12,526 bases of DNA from positions 1 to 12,526 of the forward strand of contig WRGS01000209.1 in the NCBI GenBank assembly GCA_009787075.1. Direction: 5' to 3'. The notes under the pieces were generated by a model that saw nothing but the letters and a program-made list of their open reading frames with translations, was not told the DNA's origin and did no database searches. This DNA is from Paludibacter sp. (lineage in GTDB: Bacteria; Bacteroidota; Bacteroidia; Bacteroidales; Paludibacteraceae). Every line of letters begins with the position of its first letter. The first letter of the stretch is position 1. Below are positions 1-5,747 of the stretch, in pieces. The position numbers and the translations under genes are program-made.

Positions 1-2082
1 ACCATTATTAATAATGTAGAAACATTGGCAAATATTCCAAAAATTATTCGCAATGGCGGGAGATGGTATGCCTCTTTTGGTTTGGAAAAAGCCGCAGGAA
101 CAAAAGTTTTCGCTCTTGCAGGCGAGGTGGTAAATACAGGAATTGTTGAAGTACCTATTGGGACGACAATTGGAACTATTATTTACAGCATTGGCGGCGG
201 AATTACTAACGGAAAAGAATTTAAAGCGGCGCAAATCGGAGGTCCTTCGGGCGGCTGCATTACAAAAGAAAATCTCAATGTTCCTGCAGAATATGAAGCA
301 TTGAGTAAAATAGGCGCTATAATGGGTTCAGGCGGATTGATTGTTATGAACGAAGATACCTGTATGGTTGATACTGCGCGTTATTTTATGGATTTTATTC
401 GCGATGAATCGTGCGGAAAATGCGTTGCTTGCAGGGTGGGGACAAAAAGAATGCTCGAAATTTTGGAAAATATTACTCAAGGTAATGGAAAACAGGGCGA
501 TATTGACCGTTTGATAGAACTTGGCGAAACCATTCAAACTTCGGCAATGTGCGGCTTGGGGCAAACTGCGCCGAATCCGATTCTTTCTACAATCCGTTAT
601 TTCAGAGATGAGTTTGAAGAACATATAAATAAAAAGCATTGCAGGGCGGGTGTTTGCTCGGCAATGTTCATTGCTCCTTGCGAGAACACATGCCCTGCCA
701 ATATCAATGTAAATGGTTATGTTGCGTTGATTGCAGCAGGAAGATTTCAGGATGCATATAATCTGATTATGCAGGAAAATCCATTGCCTGCTATTTGCGG
801 CAGAATTTGTACCCGTCCGTGCGAAAGCAAATGTAGGCGCACCTCGGTTGATGAGGCTGTGGCAATTCGCGATTTGAAACGTTTTGCCGCCGATTATGCC
901 TTTAAAAACGAATTGCCTTACAAAGTTCAACTTACTTATGCAAGAAAGGGAAAACGCATTGCTATTGTCGGCGCAGGCGCATCGGGCTTAACCTGCGGAT
1001 ATTATTTAGTAAATATTGGTTACGATGTCGATGTTTATGAATCACAAAGTGTGGCTGGCGGCGTTTTGGCTTTCGGAATACCCGAATATCGATTGCCCGA
1101 ACATATTCTTCAGCACGAAATTGAATTGATTAAGCAAGCCGGCGTTAATATTTATTTGAATAAGGAAATTGGAAAAGATATTGATTTTAAAAAATTAAGA
1201 GATGATTATGACGCTATTTATGTGGCAACAGGAACTCAATATCCTGCCAAAGTAAATATCGAAGGCGAAAATTTGGAAGGAGTAATGCATGGTATTGATT
1301 TTTTGAAAGAAATTAATTTAAAAGGTGATTTGGAACTGCACGGAACAGTTGCTGTTATTGGCGGCGGAAATACCGCTATCGACTCGGCTCGTTCAGCCTT
1401 GCGTATTGGCGCAGAGCGCGTCGTTGTGGTTTATAGACGTAATATCGCTGCAATGCCTGCATACGTTGAAGAAGTAAAAGAAGCGCTGGAAGAGGGCATA
1501 GAAATTATGGAACTGACCACTCCCAAAAAATTCATTGGAAAAGACGGCAAAGTTACAGGTATCGAATGTATTAAAATGGAATTGGGAGAATTTGACAGTT
1601 CTGGCAGAAGAAAATCGACCAAAATTGAAGATTCTAATTTTATTTTAGATGTGGATTTTGTAATTCCTGCTGTAAGTCAATATGCCGACTTGCCTTTTAT
1701 AAGCAAGGAAGAAATTGGCGTAACAGAGTGGGGAACTTTCGTTATCGACCCCGAAACACAGATGAGTACAATGGAAGGAGTTTTTGCAGGTGGAGATGTT
1801 ACAAGAGGTCCAGACACTGTAATCAGCGCAATTGCAGACGGGAAAAAAGCGGCTTCTGCCATCGATTTATATCTTGGCGGAAACGGTTTGCTAAACAAAG
1901 GTACGCCTATTGAAATTCCAAATGTGTACGACAACGACGAAGTTGTTGCACATCCGCAATTCGAGATGGAAGTGCTTTCGCCAGAAGAACGAAAACAGTC
2001 GTTTGCAGAAGTAGTTTTAGGTTTTCATAAATTAAATGCAATTGCCGAGTCAATGCGTTGCTTACATTGTGAAAGGAGATAA
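1..2082 (+). CDS. NuoF/HydB-like NADH-binding subunit fused to GltD/NfnB-like oxidoreductase (5' partial)
   Basis: The frame is open to base 1 and begins with TIINNVETLANIP, an internal NuoF motif, so the N-terminal FMN/NADH domain lies outside the window and the TTG at 25 is not the true start. What remains, in order: an SLBB domain (about 110-230); the NuoF 4Fe-4S site ESCGKCVACRVGT with Cys codons at 412, 421, 430 and a fourth at 550; a linker CRAGVC (640, 655); a GltD-type N-terminal Fe-S domain with Cys at 679, 691, 796, 808, 820, 832; an FAD Rossmann motif GAGASG (about 967-984); an NAD(P) motif GGGNTA (about 1360-1377) followed by VYRR, as in NADPH-binding GltD/NfnB; and a C-terminal AGGDVTRGPDT flavin motif. 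It ends with MRCLHCERR. The usual HydB C-terminal 2x[4Fe-4S] ferredoxin domain is absent, replaced by the GltD module. With the adjacent HydA it should pass electrons between NAD(P)H, H2 and perhaps ferredoxin in the cytoplasm. Bifurcation is inferred, not shown. Confidence 0.92.
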   Translation, partial: TIINNVETLANIPKIIRNGGRWYASFGLEKAAGTKVFALAGEVVNTGIVEVPIGTTIGTIIYSIGGGITNGKEFKAAQIGGPSGGCITKENLNVPAEYEALSKIGAIMGSGGLIVMNEDTCMVDTARYFMDFIRDESCGKCVACRVGTKRMLEILENITQGNGKQGDIDRLIELGETIQTSAMCGLGQTAPNPILSTIRYFRDEFEEHINKKHCRAGVCSAMFIAPCENTCPANINVNGYVALIAAGRFQDAYNLIMQENPLPAICGRICTRPCESKCRRTSVDEAVAIRDLKRFAADYAFKNELPYKVQLTYARKGKRIAIVGAGASGLTCGYYLVNIGYDVDVYESQSVAGGVLAFGIPEYRLPEHILQHEIELIKQAGVNIYLNKEIGKDIDFKKLRDDYDAIYVATGTQYPAKVNIEGENLEGVMHGIDFLKEINLKGDLELHGTVAVIGGGNTAIDSARSALRIGAERVVVVYRRNIAAMPAYVEEVKEALEEGIEIMELTTPKKFIGKDGKVTGIECIKMELGEFDSSGRRKSTKIEDSNFILDVDFVIPAVSQYADLPFISKEEIGVTEWGTFVIDPETQMSTMEGVFAGGDVTRGPDTVISAIADGKKAASAIDLYLGGNGLLNKGTPIEIPNVYDNDEVVAHPQFEMEVLSPEERKQSFAEVVLGFHKLNAIAESMRCLHCERR
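2073..2078 (+). promoter_or_regulatory. Strong Shine-Dalgarno site for hydA
   Basis: AAGGAG lies inside the last codons of the upstream gene, 10 bases before the ATG at 2089. It supports this ATG and suggests the two hydrogenase genes are co-transcribed with coupled translation. It stands out because the three surface-protein genes in the window have A/T-rich leaders with no such site. Confidence 0.8.
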
Positions 2083-2088
2083 TTTAAT

Positions 2089-3855
2089 ATGATAAATTTA
2101 ACAATAAATAATAAGAATATCGCTGTTGAAGCAGGAACAACGATTCTTCGCGCAGCCAAGCAAAATGGAATTAATATCCCCTCTTTGTGTTATATGCAGG
2201 GCATTCACGAGTTTGGCGCATGCCGTATCTGTTCGGTAGAAGTAGAAGGTGCACGCACGCTGCAAGCCGCCTGTATGACAGAGGTAAGAGACGGAATGGT
2301 GGTTCATACTCATTCTAAAAAAGTATTGAAAACGCGAAAAGTGCTGTACGAACTTATGCTTTCCGACCATTCAAAAGAATGTTTGAGTTGTAATCGTAAT
2401 CAATCGTGTGAATTGCAACAGTTGGGCAACACTTTAGGAATTACAAATAATAGTTTCCCTACAACAAGTGCGCGTGAGTTTATCGACATATCTCCGTCTA
2501 TCACACGCGACCAGTCCAAATGTATTCTCTGCCGCAGATGCGTTACCGTGTGCAGAGAGATACAGGGAGTAGGAATTCTTGATGCTCAAAATCGCGGAAT
2601 AAATACTGTGATTGCACCCGCAATGGATTGTTCTATCAACGATGCCAAATGTTCATTCTGCGGACAGTGTACTGTTGTTTGTCCGGTTGGCGCATTGAAA
2701 GAAACCGACCATATTACAAGAGTATGGGAGGCTCTTAACAACCCTGAACTCAGAGTCGTTATGCAGCCGGCTCCTGCTGTGCGCGTGGCTCTGGGCGAAT
2801 TATTTGGAATGCCCGCAGGAACTTCTGTAACAGGGAAACTTGCCGCCTCTATCCGTGCGCTTGGCGTAGATGATGTGTTCGATACCGATTGGGGCGCAGA
2901 TTTGACAATTATGGAAGAAGGTACGGAATTTTTACACAGAGCAATAGATGCTCTGACAAATAAAAAAACAGTGCTTCCGATGATTACAAGTTGTTCGCCC
3001 GGCTGGATTAAATATATTGAATCCTATTATCCAAAATTAATACCGCATCTTTCAACCTGCAAATCGCCTCACATGATGGTTGGCGCAATGGTAAAGAGTT
3101 ATTATGCTAAAAAAATTGAAACAGAACCTGAAAAACTGTATGTAGTTTCGGTAATGCCATGTACAGCGAAAAAGTTTGAAGCAGAGCGGCATGAAATGTT
3201 TAATCACGGACTTCCAAATGTTGATGCTGTGCTGACAACGCGCGAATTGGGGCAAATGATTAAGCAGGCAGGTATTGATTTCAATAATTTGGAAGACGAA
3301 CAGTTTGACGACCCGCTCGGACAATCCACAGGGGCAGCCGATATTTTTGGCGTAACAGGCGGTGTAATGGAAGCGGCTATCAGAACTGTTTATGCTATTG
3401 TTACAGGGCGCGAATTGCCGTTTGACAAATTACACGTCGCGCCAATTGTAGGGCTCGACAGGATAAAAGAAGCGACCTTGAAATTTGAAAATGTACTTCC
3501 TGCATATAAAATGTTTGAAGGATTTGAAGTTAAAGTGGCTGTTACAAGCGGCTTGGCTGGCGCAAAACTTCTTATGGAACAAATAATTGCAGGGACATCG
3601 CCATATCATTTTATTGAAGTGATGGGTTGCCCTAACGGTTGTATTTGCGGCGGCGGACAGCCACGCAGCGACGACCCCGAAATCGGCATAAAGCGTATGA
3701 AAGCCATATACGGCGAAGACGAAAACAAAACCTTACGCCAATCGCATCTAAACCCGTCAATACAGGTTTTGTACAAAGAATTTCTTGTAGAACCGGGCGG
3801 ATATTTGTCCCACGAATTGCTGCATACCCATTATGTTGATAGGAGTAAAGATTAG
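2089..3855 (+). CDS. hydA: [FeFe]-hydrogenase catalytic subunit HydA (M3, trimeric type)
   Basis: A 588-aa cytoplasmic enzyme (no signal peptide) that interconverts H+ and H2. The N-terminus has a 2Fe-2S domain (C34, C45, C48, C62), a His-Cys 4Fe-4S site (H94, C98, C101, C107) and two 4Fe-4S clusters (C145/148/151/155 and C188/191/194/198). The H-domain then carries L1 as TSCSPGW (300-306), L2 as MPCTAKKFE (C358) and L3 as EVMGCPNGCICGGGQP (C514, C518). By alignment to Clostridium pasteurianum CpI, proton-path residues are kept: C302 (CpI C299), E277, E280, S322, plus K361. The H-cluster ligand equivalent to CpI C300 is Ser303. The C-terminus is the small-subunit-like segment ending LSHELLHTHYVDRSKD. 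Length and domain order match HydA of HydABC/HndABCD enzymes. It starts 6 bases after the NuoF-GltD gene, in the order (C)-B-A, so the product is very likely one complex. Maturases HydEFG are not in the window. Confidence 0.96.
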   Translation: MINLTINNKNIAVEAGTTILRAAKQNGINIPSLCYMQGIHEFGACRICSVEVEGARTLQAACMTEVRDGMVVHTHSKKVLKTRKVLYELMLSDHSKECLSCNRNQSCELQQLGNTLGITNNSFPTTSAREFIDISPSITRDQSKCILCRRCVTVCREIQGVGILDAQNRGINTVIAPAMDCSINDAKCSFCGQCTVVCPVGALKETDHITRVWEALNNPELRVVMQPAPAVRVALGELFGMPAGTSVTGKLAASIRALGVDDVFDTDWGADLTIMEEGTEFLHRAIDALTNKKTVLPMITSCSPGWIKYIESYYPKLIPHLSTCKSPHMMVGAMVKSYYAKKIETEPEKLYVVSVMPCTAKKFEAERHEMFNHGLPNVDAVLTTRELGQMIKQAGIDFNNLEDEQFDDPLGQSTGAADIFGVTGGVMEAAIRTVYAIVTGRELPFDKLHVAPIVGLDRIKEATLKFENVLPAYKMFEGFEVKVAVTSGLAGAKLLMEQIIAGTSPYHFIEVMGCPNGCICGGGQPRSDDPEIGIKRMKAIYGEDENKTLRQSHLNPSIQVLYKEFLVEPGGYLSHELLHTHYVDRSKD

Positions 3856-3899
3856 AAAAAATAAGAAAATTGATAATTTTTGATTTGTTTTATTGACAG

Positions 3900-3937
3900 A
3901 AAGGGTTGTTGTTGAAACAGCCTTTTCTTTTGTTTTT
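3900..3937 (+). terminator. Intrinsic terminator after hydA
   Basis: An 11-bp stem (3900-3910 with 3916-3926, two G-U pairs) and 5-base loop are followed by a T-rich run (CTTTTGTTTTT). It starts 45 bases after the hydA stop and would end the hydrogenase operon, separating it from the surface-protein genes. Confidence 0.8.
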
Positions 3938-4071
3938 CAAACAACGAAAAAAGAACGCACAGTTAATAACCGTATGTTAAGCGCAGCGGAACTTACGGAA
4001 AAACGCAAGAAATGTAAAATAAAAACCCTTTCGTGCCAAATTAATTCAATTTTTTGCCTATTTTTTCCATT

Positions 4072-4105
4072 TTTGTTTGTAATTCAAAATATTTGTGTAC
4101 TTTTG
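4072..4105 (+). promoter_or_regulatory. Candidate Bacteroides-type promoter (TTTG / TAnnTTTG)
   Basis: TACTTTTG at 4098-4105 fits the Bacteroidota -7 consensus TAnnTTTG. TTTG occurs at 4072-4075 and 4076-4079, giving spacers of 22 and 18 bases against the usual about 19-21. If active, the start would be near 4112 and the leader long (about 200-350 bases). In such AT-rich sequence a chance match is possible. Confidence 0.4.
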
Positions 4106-4119
4106 TACCGTTTTTTAAC

Positions 4120-4204
4120 AAAGTTTTTTCATGCTGATTAAAAATGTAAAATTGCAGTAAAAAAAATCTTTGTTTAAAAGGGCTGTAAAGCATAAAAAAA
4201 CTTT
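4120..4204. repeat. Inner inverted repeat, 15 bp with one mismatch
   Basis: AAAGTTTTTTCATGC (4120-4134) pairs with GCATAAAAAAACTTT (4190-4204), 14 of 15 positions, enclosing 55 bp. It lies inside the 12-bp outer pair but not symmetrically, so the two do not form one long hairpin. Its A/T runs make it less significant than the outer pair. Confidence 0.45.
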
Positions 4205-4214
4205 TTAACATTTT

Positions 4215-4230
4215 TTGGCACGAAATTTGC
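4215..4230 (+). promoter_or_regulatory. Sigma-54 (RpoN) -24/-12 promoter
   Basis: TTGGCACGAAATTTGC matches the sigma-54 consensus (TGGCACG-N4-TTGC) at every conserved position, with GG (4217-4218) and GC (4229-4230) separated by the required 10 bases. The predicted start is about 4242. The nearest downstream gene is the exported 255-aa protein. Sigma-54 transcription requires an AAA+ activator bound upstream. No activator gene is in the window. The core also reads as an inverted repeat TTGGCA / TGCCAA. Confidence 0.72.
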
Positions 4231-4246
4231 CAAGAATATTTTCGAT

Positions 4247-4273
4247 TTTTCAATTCGATTTTAAAATTGAAAA
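4247..4273 (+). promoter_or_regulatory. Leader hairpin just after the predicted sigma-54 start
   Basis: TTTTCAATT (4247-4255) and AATTGAAAA (4265-4273) form a perfect 9-bp stem with a 9-base loop, about 5 bases from the predicted transcript start. It is followed by A-rich sequence rather than a U-tract, so it is not a terminator. A 5'-end stabilising hairpin or an operator are possible. It is AT-only apart from one C-G pair, so stability is modest. Confidence 0.35.
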
Positions 4274-4461
4274 TAAAAAAAGTAAAACTAATCATAAACT
4301 ACTGATAAATGACTGTTGCAAACAATATAAAATTGTTGCTTTTAGGTAATTTAGCGCGTAATACGCTGAATAGTGGTTGTTTATCTTCTCATTTGGCAAT
4401 ATTCAATAACATTTCGTCTGTAAAATTCTACGATATTCTTCTCGTTCGTTTTATAAAAAAT

Positions 4462-5229
4462 ATGCGTTTTTTGTTCAAAAATGTTCACGGCAAGTTGGCT
4501 ATGGCGTTTTTGGCGTTGAGCGTATTGCAGTTGTTTGGCTTTAATGTTCAGGCGCAAACGCATACGGCAAACGCTTCTCAAGGCGGAATGACTGTATTTG
4601 TGGGCGATAATTCGGTAATTTCCAACTCTTCGGCAATTAAGGGAAATTTTTCTTTTGTTTATTCAAAAGAAAAGAAAACTGCGGGTGCGGATATGAAATC
4701 GGACAGGGCAGTTGCTCAAAATCCTGAAAATCAGAATTTTGATATGCCGCAAACGCTTGGAACAAACGTTTCTAAAAACGAAGAAACCGTTTTTATAGGC
4801 GATAATTCGATAATTTCCAATGCCGCTTTAATTAAGGGAGATTTTTCTTTTGTTTATGCAAGAGAAAGGAAAACCGAAAGTACGGATATAAAATCTGACA
4901 GGACGCTTGCTCAAAATTCCGATTATCAGCAAACAACGCCTGAAAAAAGCGGCGCAAAAATCAAAAAAACATATAAAGAAGCCGTTTATTCCCCGATTTC
5001 GCCTTTCGGCGATGCTGCATTTACAAACGGTGGTATGGCTGGCAGTGCTGTTTTGCCTGTGCAAAGCAATATCAGCCATAAATTATTCTGCATAGAATTT
5101 GCACAAAGATTGTTTACTCCTGTATTTGATTATACATCAAAGTATTTCACCAACAATAATTTCATCTTGCAGGTAAGCGGCAGTTTTGCCTGCGCTTACG
5201 GCAATTTACCTCCTCCTTCTAAAAACTAA
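4462..5229 (+). CDS. Exported protein with two 44-residue repeats, unknown function
   Basis: I do not recognise the family. From the ATG at 4462 it is 255 aa and begins with a convincing signal peptide (basic MRFLFKNVHGK, then a hydrophobic AMAFLALSVLQLFGF, cleavage near VQAQ at about residue 31). The frame is open back to an ATG at 4309 (306 aa), but that would put 51 unlike residues ahead of the signal peptide, so 4462 is preferred. Two copies of a 44-residue unit, from TVF(V/I)GDNS to (V/L)AQN, lie at 4591-4722 and 4786-4917, separated by 21 residues. A Lys-rich linker follows, then an aromatic C-terminal part ending NLPPPSKN. No lipobox, sorting domain or catalytic motif is seen. It follows the sigma-54 promoter directly and may be a surface or periplasmic protein. 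Confidence 0.75.
   Translation: MRFLFKNVHGKLAMAFLALSVLQLFGFNVQAQTHTANASQGGMTVFVGDNSVISNSSAIKGNFSFVYSKEKKTAGADMKSDRAVAQNPENQNFDMPQTLGTNVSKNEETVFIGDNSIISNAALIKGDFSFVYARERKTESTDIKSDRTLAQNSDYQQTTPEKSGAKIKKTYKEAVYSPISPFGDAAFTNGGMAGSAVLPVQSNISHKLFCIEFAQRLFTPVFDYTSKYFTNNNFILQVSGSFACAYGNLPPPSKN
4591..4917 (+). repeat. Two in-frame 132-bp coding repeats
   Basis: Units at 4591-4722 and 4786-4917 are similar in both DNA and protein, with a period of 195 bp (65 codons). Most protein differences are conservative (V/I, N/D, K/R, S/A), suggesting an old duplication held under selection. The shared core GDNS(V/I)ISN...IKG(N/D)FSFVY looks like beta-strand-rich sequence. Confidence 0.85.
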
Positions 5230-5236
5230 ACCGCGT

Positions 5237-5261
5237 TCATTGTGGGCAACCGAAGCAATCT
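5237..5261 (+). repeat. Degenerate REP-like element
   Basis: TCATTGTGGGCAACCGAAGC followed by AATCT matches both ends of the better-preserved copies at 5380-5412 and 5570-5602 (CATTGCGAGGGC...CGAAGCAATCT), with a shortened centre. It starts 8 bases after the stop codon of the upstream gene. Confidence 0.55.
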
Positions 5262-5266
5262 AAACT

Positions 5267-5288
5267 CCCCTTTCCTTGATGAGAGGGG
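5267..5288 (+). terminator. GC-rich hairpin after the 255-aa protein gene
   Basis: CCCCTTTC and GAGAGGGG form an 8-bp stem (one G-U pair) with loop CTTGAT, 38 bases after the stop. No U-tract follows, so it may be another repeat-family hairpin or an RNA-stabilising element rather than a terminator. Confidence 0.35.
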
Positions 5289-5308
5289 TAGGGAGAGGCT
5301 AATTATCA

Positions 5309-5412
5309 GTTGTCCAAAAAATATTCCAATTTTTTTTTTAAAAATGGAATATTTAAGAACATAAAAAATTCCTAAAAACGTCATTGCGAGGGCTTTTAGC
5401 CCGAAGCAATCT
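5309..5412 (+). repeat. REP/MITE-like repeat, copy 1
   Basis: This unit starts GTTGTC and has an AT hairpin (AATATTCCA at 5320-5328 with TGGAATATT at 5345-5353). A palindromic tail GTCATTGCGAGGGC...GCCCGAAGCAATCT (5380-5412) follows. Bases 5344-5412 match copy 2 at 68 of 69 positions. An opposite-facing end TCGCAATGAC at 5449-5458 makes 5380-5458 a larger imperfect palindrome. Confidence 0.85.
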
Positions 5413-5505
5413 GTTGAAAATAAATATTTTGAATTGTTTCATTATGTTCGCAATGACATAAAAACAGGATTTTTTTTAAATCCCCATTACAGCGGATAAA
5501 TTTAT

Positions 5506-5602
5506 GTTGTCAAATATTCCATATTTTTAAATTATGGAATATTTAAGAACATAAAAAATTCCTAAAAACGTCATTGCGAGGGCTTTTAGCCCGAAACAAT
5601 CT
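5506..5602 (+). repeat. REP/MITE-like repeat, copy 2
   Basis: Same layout as copy 1: GTTGTC, AT hairpin (AATATTCCAT at 5513-5522 with ATGGAATATT at 5534-5543), then the palindromic tail ending CGAAACAATCT. The 69-bp core (5534-5602) differs from copy 1 by one base, pointing to recent duplication or gene conversion. Confidence 0.85.
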
Positions 5603-5747
5603 AGAACAACAACGAACAATATTTGTAATAAATAATTTTTTACAATTTTTAAACAGAATATAAGAACTGAAAAAATATCTAATTTTTAATAATAAAAATT
5701 AAACAAAATAACAAAACAAACAAATAATTTTTTTAAAAAAGAACAAT

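Larger units (their letters stand above)
4029..4225. repeat. 12-bp perfect inverted repeat bounding a possible invertible segment
   Basis: TTTCGTGCCAAA at 4029-4040 and its exact reverse complement TTTGGCACGAAA at 4214-4225 enclose 173 bp. The right arm overlaps the sigma-54 -24 element. The enclosed segment contains the TAnnTTTG promoter candidate and an inner inverted repeat. The layout could be an invertible promoter, paired activator sites, or chance. No recombinase gene is in the window. Confidence 0.45.
3938..4308. other. AT-rich intergenic regulatory region
   Basis: No convincing gene. It contains an imperfect hairpin at 3970-3998 (CCGTATGTT / AACTTACGG, one mismatch, 11-base loop), a Bacteroides-type promoter candidate, two nested inverted-repeat pairs, a sigma-54 promoter and a leader hairpin, listed separately. 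A 9-bp direct repeat TTTTTAACA occurs at 4112-4120 and 4202-4210. The density of paired motifs is far above that of the other spacers. Confidence 0.7.
5230..5747. other. 518-bp spacer filled with palindromic repeats
   Basis: No gene is supported on either strand. The spacer holds at least three copies or part-copies of a REP/MITE-like element (listed separately), a C/G-rich hairpin at 5267-5288, and a small stem GGATTT / AAATCC at 5467-5483. The last 140 bases before the ATG at 5748 are extremely AT-rich, with no Shine-Dalgarno site and no clear TAnnTTTG promoter. Confidence 0.75.

Noticed and set aside
25..27. TTG at 25 as the start of the NuoF-GltD gene
   Set aside because: The frame is open upstream and already encodes a conserved internal NuoF motif (NNVETLANIP), so the gene is cut by the window edge.
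4029..4040. Second sigma-54 promoter on the - strand (TTTGGCACGAAA)
   Set aside because: The -24 half is present but the base positions for TTGC at -12 read GGTT, and it would face the end of hydA.
3893..4141. 82-codon + strand frame after hydA
   Set aside because: It begins with TTG inside the terminator hairpin, crosses the promoter region, has no ribosome site and resembles no protein.
4041..4295. 84-codon - strand frame in the regulatory region
   Set aside because: Low-complexity Phe/Lys-rich translation of AT-rich DNA overlapping promoters and inverted repeats.
5309..5602. CRISPR-like direct repeats
   Set aside because: Only two long copies with internal hairpins and a 93-bp interval, and no cas genes. 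They fit a REP/MITE-like element better.
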